From NCBI GenBank assembly GCA_022606425.2, contig JAHDVF020000136.1, positions 310,001 to 374,000 on the forward strand: a DNA stretch of 64,000 nt, given 5' to 3'. The translations under genes were made by a program, and so were the position numbers. Positions 51,501-63,500 of this stretch are shown piece after piece (position 1 is the first letter of the stretch; each line of letters opens with the position of its first letter). This stretch comes from Lepidostoma basale (Eukaryota > Arthropoda > Insecta > Trichoptera > Lepidostomatidae). The notes below the pieces were generated by a model. It searched no databases and was not told the DNA's origin. It saw only the letters and a program-made list of their open reading frames with translations.

Positions 51501-54500
51501 CCTTCGGAGAGACGGCGTGATGGTTAGTTAGTTAGTTAGTATAAATATATAAAACATCTTATGAGCAATATTTTGGGTTATCATTTGAATAATTGATGTT
51601 CTTCTACCGACCCTTATGTATGGAAACGAAGCATGGAACTGGCAAAAGAAGGATGAAAGTAGTATAAATGCAGTAGAAATGAGATTTCTTAGACGAATGT
51701 GTGGATACTCTGTGTATGATAGAGTGTCGAATGAAAATATAAGAAGTGAATGCGGTGCGAATGATGGTGTTATGAACAAAATAATGAAAGGATCATTAAG
51801 ATGGTTTGGACATATGGAAAGAATGAATGAAGAAAGACTGGTAAAAAAATTATATGTTAACGATGTAAATGGAACTAGAAATAGAGGAAGATCGAGGAAG
51901 AGATGGCACGATCAAATAAATCAAATATTGAATGTCGGCCATGTGAGGAGTCAGAGATATCGACTTGCGTGCATGACACGATGTATGAATGTTGATGGAA
52001 CAGGAAAGAAAAGTGTGGCAGTCCGTTCTTTCTGCCTACTCCTTCGGGGAGACGGCGTGATGGTTAGTTAGTTAGTTAGTTTTATTTGAATAATTAATAT
52101 TTTAAATTGAAAATTCTTGGTAGAAGTTCATTTTAAATAATAATTTGTTTATCATTTGATGATTAGATTGTAAATAAATTCAGTTTGTTTCTATTGAACC
52201 AAATTAACTTGTGTAACAGTTCGTCTGCCTCGTTTGGATGCTTATTAATAGATGAAGAAAGTAGGTGGGATGATAAAATTAGCAAGCGAGGTACAGAATA
52301 AATGTCACGCGATGAGCAATGCTCGATCTGTATCAAGAGACTAATTGTGATCACTGGGTTCATGAATAGGAAACATTTGATCTTAAATTTAAATTGTAAA
52401 AAAAATAGGCAATCGAAACCGATCTGCAATTAATAAAAGGAATAAGTGGGCTTCATTCGTATTTATAGATGCTTTAAATGTGATTAGATTTCCTCTGTAA
52501 TATGTACCAGTTCACGTACCAGTTCATGACCGAAGAAAACATGGCATGACCAAATTTTAAAGGTTGGTCATGTTAGAAGTAGGACGAATCGACGTGCGTG
52601 TATGACTCTCTGTATGAATGTGGAGGAAGCTAGAGAGGTGTGTCAGGATAGAGTAGTGTGGCGGTCCATTCTCTCTGCTTACCCCTGCGGAGAAACGGAG
52701 GGATGGTTAGTTTGTTTGTTCATAAATTTGTAAATCGGTTTGCATAATTGAATGGTTGAAGTAAAACAGCCACAAAGTACCAAAAAAACTAAGTAACTAT
52801 GCAGTTTTGTTCTATATGTCATAGAGAACGAAACTGCATACTGCATACTTTGTGGTACTTAGTGCCTATTTTACTGCAACCGTTCAATTCAAAACAGAAA
52901 TGGTACATCGTTTCGATTCGCTTATTCCATATTGCATAAGTAAGACAAACATCAAAGTATGAAAAATAGTTTCTTACTACTGGAAAAGAGCACTTACCCG
53001 AGTAATGCTAACTAATTTGGCACCCTGCCTCTCGATAGGCGACTCGAGAGTTCACCTCACATCTCACTCACATCTTCCTATTGATGCTGATCAAGTCATT
53101 TCCTTAATTGCTTGCCAAAGGGCAATTTCGTTGTTTAGTTTATTGTGTCTGCCCTACATATTCGAACAGATCAGATGATTTACGTAGGTGAAAAGGATTC
53201 ATATAGTACTTGATAATGAAAAAAAAAAGTAAAACAGTTAAACCTTGATATAACGTACCTCTGTTTAACGAACTTCGGATATAACAGACGAAAAATCCGG
53301 TCAAATGTAAAAAAAAAAAAAAACGTCCAGTTAATATTCTTCTTCTTCAGCTTATCGCCGTCCACTCTTGGACGAAAGCCTCCTCCATGTCCCTCCATGT
53401 CGATCTCTCCTGCGCAGTCTGCATCCATAGCAACTCAGCGTATCGTTCCAGGTCATCCCTCCACCTCATTTGTGGTCTTCCTACTCTTCTTCTCGTGTCT
53501 CTCGGTCTCCAATTCAGCAGTATTTTGGTGCATCATTCGTCTGCAGCTCTAGCGACATGCCCTGCCCATTTCCATTTTAAAGTCGTCACCCGGTGGATCT
53601 TAATGATCTGGTGGATCTTCAGCTAATATTATACCTGCTTAAATTCAAGTGTCGCCGCATGTAAACAACTTTTAGCGGCCATGATAATCACGCCATACGT
53701 CTAGCACTATAATTTAAGACATAATGTCCAGGATGGAAGTGAAGATAGCGAACAAGTCGAAACAACACTGACAAAAATGAAGTTTTCAGTGGTAAGATCA
53801 CATTTCGATGATCTAATAATATTAATTGACTATTCGCCAGATAACGAAGTTCAACTATATGATACGCATTTTCGTAATTTTAGACAGTTGATTATAAAAA
53901 AAAACGCAAACTTCAAAAGTGCAAATAAAACATGATTCCTTTTGAAAAGCAGGATCACCGAAAGCAAGCGCGAAACGATATCGATATCAGACAGCAACGT
54001 CACTTCACAACGAGCGTCCGAAGACAATAAATATTGTAGAAATTTGTTTGTTTTTTGTATGGTTTATTTATTATATATCTAAATACAGTGTACATATTTT
54101 CAAAAAAATATATTTTGATTTATTTTAAACCTATTTTTATACGAGTATAACGGACTTTCGGCAACCATATGGAGGAACAAATACATGCTTACCGAAAGTA
54201 AAGTCAAGATATACAAGGCATGCGTTCGCCCCATCATGATGTACCTATGGAATAGAGATCAGAGCCGATACCAATAGAACTAAGAATCTTCTTAGAGTAG
54301 CAGAAATGCGAACCCTACGCTCCATTGCAGGCAAAACCCTCAGAGATCGGATCAGATATGAAATGATAAGGCCTGTCTGTGGTGTTGAGGACATAGTGAG
54401 ATGGGGAAGAAGCAGAAGGCGCTTTGGGAGAGACCACGTGGACCGCATGGAGAATACAAGAATTGCAAATATTGTTAAAGATGAAAACTCAAGCAGCAAG

Positions 54501-57500
54501 AGATTACCAGGATGGCCGCCAAATAGATGGAGAGATGGCTGGACATCATCATCTCAGGACAACCCACCGTCACAAACAAGTCATACGACCTAAACTAAGT
54601 GGAAGAAGAAGAAGAAGGACTTTCGACTTTAACGGATACCCCCTCAATCCAATTTGTCCGTTATATCGAATTTTACTGTATTTTTAAATATTTTACAAAT
54701 GCCGTTTTTTAAATAATTTTGTTTATACATATTTGCATTTACACACGAATGAGTTCATTGTTGTAATTTATTACAGATGTTTGGCAACTATCCAAATTAT
54801 AAAGCTTTAGTATTATCGCAACGTTTTTTTCAGTTGTTTTTTTCATTTACTGATTGAAAATTCAATTTACATTGAATCATATACTACTAAGCAATGATTT
54901 TTATAACGCTGTCTTCTAGATATGTTTTATGGATATTATACTATCATTGGTGAAAAAAATAAACTCAAAATGTTTTTTTTAATGAATTAAAATTCTTCAT
55001 TACAAATTTCTACAATGTTGCCTTAAGATTATCAAAAATTAATCATTTTATTTATAGTTTCTTGAACTAAACTTGTAAAACTCCATATTAAATAATGACT
55101 TGAATTACTCCATATTAAATAGTTTCTTGAACAATGATGTAAAATTCCATATTAAATAATTACATGAAGACATTTGATAATGCCTTAGAAGGGCGAAACA
55201 TGTCATTCCCATAATTATAATAGAACTTTTAGAAAACTGACGTTTTCAATCGTATTAAGAATCAATCAATTCATGTTATCGGAGAAAAATATATTCTTAA
55301 ACATAAATTTGAAAAAAATAGTTTCAAATACTAATTGTTAATTTTAAACACTTATCGTATTTTATTAAATAAATAGATTAAAACAATTATAACTAATGGT
55401 AATTGTCTTGAATATTTTCTAATTAAAAAATAACCCTTTGGTTGCCAAAAGCCAATAATCGGCTTTTGCTACAACATAGAGAAATGTCAAATCCGACAGA
55501 TCTTAGTCGTGATTTATAAAAGAATCATATAAAATTTAGACAGAATGCGAGGTAGTGGGTCAGTGGTACGTATTATTTACGATTTGGATATATCTTTAAT
55601 AAAATAATCATATTTAGAATTAAAAGACAATTTATAAATTAATTGTATCCCAAAATTGCCGGCACCCAACGGGTTAATTGTCATTTTTTACGAATACATT
55701 TGCGAACTTGATATGAAAATGCTAAATACTGATGAATGTTATACCACACACAGGCCAGTTGGTATCGGGAGCGCCACAGCGGAGGGCGGATATCCCCCTC
55801 TCGCAGAGTCCGCCCAACCCACCACTTTCCGCACCAACCCACCCCTTTCGCCCACCCTGACCTCATCCCCCCCTCGCGGTCGCTGGAAGACTGCGAGGAA
55901 GAAGTGCAATCCGTCGATCAGAACACCGCCCAGAGACTACACGTGCTGCAGATGCAATTGTCTATGGGAAAAACATTCAGCTCTCTTGACATGGATAATA
56001 TTACCGTTTGCCGAAATAAATCCAATCAGACGCAATACGATCATTTCTGTGTCGCCAGTCAGACTGACGACATTCTTTATTTCGATGTTGCTTGCAATAC
56101 AATGTTCGATTTCGAGAGTAAATCTGTGCAGTGCGCAACTTCTGTTAACTTCGCATCAGTCCAAACGGACAAGATTGTGTGTTGCGATTTAAACACGCAA
56201 ACAATCCAAGAAAACTCTGGCAACACCAGCATTCAAATTGGGCCAAATTTAAAAGACAAATTTGCACACAAGCTAGACAACAATTCTAGAAGCGTTGGGG
56301 TTAATACTGATTGTTATCCTTCTGCGATGACCGGAGCATCGTATTGTTTGAATGATATATCTGTTGAGCTCAAAGTGGAAGATGTTAAAGTGCTGTCCAC
56401 GGATGCAGTGCTGACGGAAATAACCTCGGAATCCCTGGCCTTGCAGCGGGCAAGGCGAGAGGATTCGCTCAGTCCCCCCTTGTCCCCGGCACCCACCCCC
56501 GGTCCAAGTTTCCAGTTCCCCTTCATGTCCATGTTCGGTCTGATGGTGGGGAGTGGGCCCTACTTAGGTACGGCCGGACTGCTACCCCCCTGTGTGTACA
56601 CCCTTGTATAGATAACAACTCCCTCAACCTTCAATGTTGTAACAATGAACTTATTTATATATTAATGTGTTTTAACAAAACTCAATTACACGTTGTTTTT
56701 ACCAATTTCAAATTGCCAAAGCACACTCATAATTACAAGGGGTAATTTTTTATATTAAATATTTTTGTCAGGATGATAATTTAAGTGATACTTCATCTTA
56801 GAAAAAAATGTTAAATAATAAATTGTACTTAAATCAAACGATGTTTTTTTTAATAACTATTTGCACTTTTATCTTTATTTCGACAGCGACCGGTTTCGCC
56901 AGGCTCGCTGGCATCGACAGTCAATTTTCTTTCAAGAAATTTCAGTAACATCATTTGATTATCTTAAATAATAAATTGATCGAAAATATATATAGCTTCA
57001 AATAAAGTTGTCAACGTTGATAGTTCAATTTGAAGTGAACAGTCTAATTTCAATCGATGCACTAAAGATTTTTCTTCTTGTGTTAGACGTCAACATTTTT
57101 CTTTTTTTTTATATTTACCGTCTGTCACGTTATTGTTTTGATATAAAGATGATCGACTTTAATGATGTAAAAAAACAGTCAACCAATCAGAAGTAACAAA
57201 TATATATATTTAAATTTATATTTCATGAATTTTAAAAATACCATTAGAATCTCAGGTATCAGTTAAATAAATAAATACAACTTATATTAATAGTGTTTCA
57301 TACAAATGTTTATAAACAAAATTCACAATCGTTGCATTTGTTATGAACAGATGATTGATGCTAGTAGGTATGTTTGATAAAATGCGAATTAATTAAAATG
57401 ATTTGAATATTGTGGCTTTTCAGGGAATAAACTTACGTAAAAAGGGATCCCGTCTCGAGGATGACAATGAATCACTCGTCCTGCAGCTGAAGAAAATGGC

Positions 57501-60500
57501 TACCAAGGCCAGAAGTATGTCCTGAGGAATAAACCCCTTTCACCCTTCCTGGCTTTCGAACATACCGTGTGTCCTTATAAAGCCTTTTATATAAAACATA
57601 ACAAAATCTTTATTTTTGCTTGAGAAATTATGTAAAAGTCCGTTTTACATTTTGAATATTTTAATGAAAAATATATTCTTCATAAGAGATATATATTATT
57701 GTGAGAAATTATGTATTCACCTAATAAACATTATCAAATTTGTCGGAAATTCGAAGCCCAAACGATAATATAGGGAGCTTTTGATATGTTTCGGTATTTA
57801 GTAGAAGAACCGTGTTTTTTTAACACATTGTTTTCGGGAAACGTTCATTTTTTTTTCAATATTGCAAGAGCGCGGAAAAGTTAAGTTCTTTAAATATTAT
57901 TTAGTTTATTTTATATAATTGGACAGATACATGATCACACAATGATTAGAATTCATAAGGGTTAAAAAATCTACTTTTTCGTTACAATATGAACTTACAG
58001 TATAATAATTTATAATTTCAGGCGCGGTTTTCTTATTATTATAAATAAACAAAATATTAAATAATAATTAAATACAACTATTTTTTTAAACTACTTCCAC
58101 TTTTGTCTTTATTTCGCCAGGTTCGCTGGCATCGACAGACTGGTCCAGTAGACCAAAAACTGGTCGTTATTGAAATAAAGTCAAAAGTGGAAGTAGTTAA
58201 TAAAACATAATTTTATTTAATTATTATTTAAAATTATTTCCATCAAGAGATTTCAGTAAAATCATTCGATTATATTAAAAACAAAATATTTGTTTGTTTA
58301 TAAGAAACCGTTTCTTTGCTTAAATTTTAATATGATATTTTTTTGTTAATTATGTAATATAAATAGTATTACCGAATACAAATAGAGTTTATTTGTATTC
58401 TAATTTCAAATTTGAGGATATTCATTTAAAAATCTAGTTTGGTAGCAAACAATACTCAACCGACAATTGCTATTGGTTTTGACTTTAGCTGAAGTATGTA
58501 ATACTCGGGTCATATATCAAATAATTAACCGCCCTACCTTCGGGTAATTATCCGAAAAACGTGCAAAAAAGCAGGTTGTTATTTATAAAATTTAATTACA
58601 TTTATTATTAATTTATTTAATTTTTTTAAATTACGAAACGTCAAAGTCTCAACCGCACACTTCGCCTGCCCCTTGTAAAACTATCATACTTGTGAAGACT
58701 TGTACACAAGTGTGCTGGCACACGCGCGTATTCCTAACAGTTTGTACATTTTAGGTACATTACTTTTTCTCAAGCGCGTACGTGATACGGGATAGCGCAG
58801 AATGGTACAGTCAAAGTGAACGTATCACGTACGTTCAAATACGTAGAGTGGTTAATAAGCAAATTTTAAATCCCCGCGAATGGAGAATTTATTTAAATAC
58901 GTCATTCAATTCCCGCTAAATTTGATAATGTAAAGCGAATCATATCATTTCTTATAAAGAAATATATGTACTTTTTTTCATTGAAATATAAATTATACTG
59001 AAATTGTTATTTAGTTTTGTGATTGCTGAATTAACACTTAACTGAAACTTGTAGCCATTTTCTGCAGCTGTCGGGAGATACAGTCTTGTTTGTACAGCTC
59101 GCTGCATTAATGTCGACACCAATGCCCTGATCTGTCTCCGGCCCTGGACTGTGCGACGGCACCCCCACCCAAATTTTTTAATTGTTCCCTTGTTCTTCGG
59201 AGTATTGTGCGAGACATTCATGCTGCTGTAGCTGGTTGCCTGCGATTTTTTGGGATTCGTGCATGGGAAATACACATCTGTTTGCTTCAATGTCAATAAA
59301 GTTAATTGTGTGTTTCGATTTTTATTCTAACGCACTATGGACCAGTTGCGTGTATCCCTAAAGGCCATTTACACTGAACAGTCATCAGCCGATACCGACA
59401 CGTCACGCGTTTGCGTTGAGCAAATAATCGTTTTGTTTTGATGGTGTCTTGTTACTTTTAATTAATGCCGATACCATTCATATTATATTTAAATTCCGAG
59501 ATAATCGCCTTCTCCGCGGCGAATTTAAATGGCAGTAAAAATGGTATTCTATAAAAAAGAATTATGTACACCAGGAAACACATCCTGAAAAATATTGATC
59601 ATTTTTATTTAGAGTCAATTTTATGTAGGTAGGTGCTTTCTTCGGCAACCCCCGACGGCGATTTTATTATATAATAGCATTTGAGATAACGAGTCAGTGA
59701 GATTCAAGGCTATTTTTATCGTGACGTGTCGGTATCGGGTGATTACTGTCCAGTGTAAATGGACCTTTACTAGCCAAAGCTAGTTCATAATCAAATCGTG
59801 GGCTGAACACTATAACTAGGTAACTCAATGTTCTCTATTCTGAGAAAATGGCGTTCTTAATTTCGATTTCAAATAACTATGCCATCACAATGAATAAAAC
59901 TACTACTAACAGTAAATGAAGTTGTCTGTTTCTTGCATAAGATATTGCTTTTGTTGGAACTCAAAGACGTATACTTCAGATATCTACATCAATCATTCTA
60001 TTGCATTCAAGTCTACGTTCGTTACCTTATCATGTAAAATGATAAAAAAAAAAACTTAGTTGCGAAGTATTATTTGAAAACTTAAAAAAAATTCAAAACC
60101 AAGCTAATATTGACGATTTTTTTTTTTAATAAATGCAGATTTTCTACTATCATTAGAAAAATATGCTCAAAAGTGAAAAAAAACAGTGTTTTCATTAATA
60201 TAAAAATCGTATTTTCAGATACCGATTTATAGAATTGAAAAAACATTCGATGAGAAATGCATTAATGTAAATAACCCAAACGGACTTATTTTGAGTTACG
60301 AAGTTTTAGTATTGAGCCCACGAAATAAATATAATTTGTTATTTATGATATTATATATTTAATTACTAAAAAATCGCTTCACTATGTAACGTTTTAAGAT
60401 ATTTTGTGAGGCTTTTTTGGAGCAATTAATTACATGTCTAAAAGACATAAACAAAACCATTTTTTCACAAACACAGCTTCAATCTCGTATGCAATACAAG

Positions 60501-63500
60501 CAAATGGAGTTTAAAAAATATATAAATTCTTCTATACATTATCCATGACCTAATAATCCATTTCTAACAGATGTTATATTAAGATTTTCAACATCACAAA
60601 CATATTCACATAATATATTAACTCTTAATTAGGTGCTAGGAAACTGATTATGTTAAATAATATTGTTTTCAATTGAGAAGTATAAAAATACACACCATTC
60701 AATAATTCGTTAATCCACTTTTTCTGTATTTCTTTTCATTCTATCAACAAGTCGACCTTCGTGGCAGAGTGGTAAGAGCTCTGACTTTTATACAGAAGGT
60801 CCCGGCTTCGATTCCCGGCGATGGCAGTGTGATTGTCACACTGTCTTTGGTCTGGTGTAGAATTCATGTGACAATAAAATGGCGATAGATTGGCTACCTT
60901 TCACATGTCATGAGAATCAATATAATAGCTAAAATAGAAATTGTATACATTAATTAGGTTCAAACAACCTGTTGTATACAGGAAAAAAAAAACAACAAAC
61001 ATGTTGGACTCCACATTATAAAGTAAAACTCTATATCCTATCGGTTCAGGTGATAAATGCAGTTTTAATTTGTGTTTTTCTTCTGAACCAACGTACTTAA
61101 CATAAGTTGTAGTTAACTTTTTGCTATTTGTTGTGTGTCGTTTTCTTGTGTGTTTTGTTCTTTGTACGTAAAATAATTGTTTGTGGTTTGTTATTTAATA
61201 TTTTATAACTAAGATTAACCTTAAAATTTTTCTCTTTTAAAGATTGATATTAAATAAAACCATCGAACATCATGTAAGGATGCATTGAGATACCAAAGTA
61301 TATCATAAAACCAATATTCGTACTTAAGAAAATTTCAAGAAAATTTATGTTGCGAATGGTGCGAAAAATAATTTCACTGTGACGGAAATTAAACTCTAAA
61401 AACCCTCACAATCTATCATAGTGTTTTAATATAAATAAGCTACTCGAAAATGGAATGATTTTTGGTAAATTTTTTCAGACACAAATAATATATTATCATT
61501 ATTTTGTTGAAAAAACTCCTTACATCATTACAGCGCGAGCCAAATCGTTGTAAAGGATGAAAAAAAAAAGAATATCAAAGGAAATATACATAGAACCTTA
61601 TGAATAGGAATATGCCAGTTATTTCCTTGCTGCCTTTATCGTAAGGGTATTCACAAATTCGTCATAATTGCATCCAAAGACGTCTATCTCTCTTGCAACC
61701 TCATTTAAAAGACGAATCGCTTTCAATACAGGAGAACTTCGAAGGGCCTCTGTGCGGCAATTTTAATTACGATGAACTTTATATTGTATTAAAAAAATAA
61801 TATGCAAAAAAGTTATCTTAAAGTTGTTGAAATATAATACATTACATAATTTGTTTCTGTGTATTTAAAAAAAAATACTAGTTTATTATTTAAAATGAGG
61901 GATTTTTCTTAACTATTTTCATCATTGACGGTACAAAAATTATTTTGCGTTTGTTAACAAGTATTGTTGAATCTAGGTCGAAAGCTGTCTCCAACCCCTC
62001 CTAACAACAGACTCACGATTGAGAATGCGGTAGAAAAAGATGAAGGAATTTCTGACGAGGAAGATCCCGCAGAGCTGAGAATTCTCCTGGAACTCAACGA
62101 ACAGGTCCAATGTCTTGTCACTATTTAATATTTTAGTTTTTGCCCACGATTTTTGCGGCACTTACTCAAATAATTAAGGGGTTAAGCAAAAAAAATATAT
62201 TTTAGTAAGTAAAGTAATGTTTTGTTTGTGAACAGGAGGCTTCTGTGTTGAGGAGGAAAGTGGAAGAGCTGGAGCATGAAGGCGAGTCCCTTAAAACCCA
62301 GCTCAAGGATTTGACAGAGAAGCTAAGTGCAGCCAACATCAAACCTGCAGCCACAACCAAGAAGCCTCTTTTCGGTTCGAAAACACCCAATTTATCAGAG
62401 GAGAAGATAAAGGTATTCATTAAATTAATCTTATTAAAACTTATGTAAAGAAATTTCTTACATGAACTGTGTCAAATGCTATTATCTGAGCCATGTGATG
62501 GGGAAAGGAAGTCAGTCAGTCGCTAGGCGCAAATGGCTATGAATCGGTCACATCTGAAATGGAACCCAGCCTGCATCGCTCAGGGTGCACTAGACTAGTC
62601 CACCATAGGTAGTAAGAGGAAACCACCTCTAGAAGAATTCTGTAGGACCAATTTAAGGTGGCAGGCCTCATCTACAATAGAATTGGACACCAGGCTTGCG
62701 ATATAATCAGGTGGAGAAAGATCCTACACTATAGAGGTGTGAAATAACATGACGAAGAAGAAAAAACACTTGCACACCGACCACTGCCTGTTTCAAATTC
62801 TTCTCGTCAACAATGTTTAACACTCAATATATTATTTTCAGTTTATATTCACACAAAGCATGAATTTTTCAAATGTTTTTATGTTCTGGAAAGACCAGAA
62901 GATGGCAGCAAGCTGCGGAAACCAGTCTACGTTAAACACACTAAATACATAATAATAATAAAAATTGTGTCCAAATTTTTATTTATTTTCATTATTCAAA
63001 ATGAACTTCTACTTCTCTTGGAGCTAAAATTAATCCAACATCATTTTATATATTTAAACTTTCGTATGAAGCACTTTATTTTTGGTGTGACATTATTTAA
63101 TAAAATAATAATACACTTTTAGTAATTTGTATCCACACCACTTTATTTGGTAACACCAACCGGTTTCGCTCCCGCCGGAGCTTCGTCAGGGTGAGAGAGT
63201 AAACTCTAGAGAACTAAATTCTGTGTTCTTCACATCTCTGAACTCAAGAGAGTAGTTGAGAGAGTACTTGAGAGTAGTCGAGAGAGTACTGAGAGAGTTA
63301 ACACTCTCACCTTGACGAAGCTCCGGTGGGAGCGAAACCGGTTGGTGTTACCAAATAACGTGGTGTAGATACAAAAAACTAAAAGTATATTATTTTTTTA
63401 TTTTATGTATTTAAGTTGAAAAATATCAATTGTTATTCTTATAGGTTTTAGAAGGTGAAATAGCAGATATAAGAAAGAAATTAATTGAAAAGGAGCGAGA

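Larger units (their letters stand above)
53231..54682 (-). mobile_element. pogo-like DNA transposon remnant with nested LINE pieces
   Basis: Left end acagttaaaccttgatataa-cg, right end tccgttatatcgaattttac-tgta: inverted terminal repeats typical of pogo/Tigger ends. Between them, plus-strand VVRSHFDDLIILIDYSPDNE and RNFRQLIIKKNANFKSANKT-stop resembles a transposase C-terminus, though on the plus strand. LINE fragments at 53335 and 54190 interrupt it. Confidence 0.5.
57525..61976. other. Intron 12 of the MTCL-like gene, unassigned stretches
   Basis: Apart from the MITEs, fold-back and SINE listed, this 4.4-kb intron is AT-rich with no coding content. The 114-codon minus frame at 58952-59296 has no recognisable features. 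Confidence 0.45.
63060..63395. repeat. Palindromic element with paired hammerheads (ACCGGT family)
   Basis: Arms from acaccactttatttggtaac inward. Between them an expanded gagagagta(c) repeat (63190-63300). Ends 50 bases before exon 15. Confidence 0.85.

Noticed and set aside
55656..56192. 178-codon frame overlapping the alternative terminal exon
   Set aside because: It is the shifted frame of the exon; the 291-codon frame is in phase with the splice acceptor and exon 11.
58952..59296. 114-codon minus-strand frame
   Set aside because: No domain, no good start context, no codon bias; flanked by MITEs. Could be a decayed element, but I cannot support a gene.
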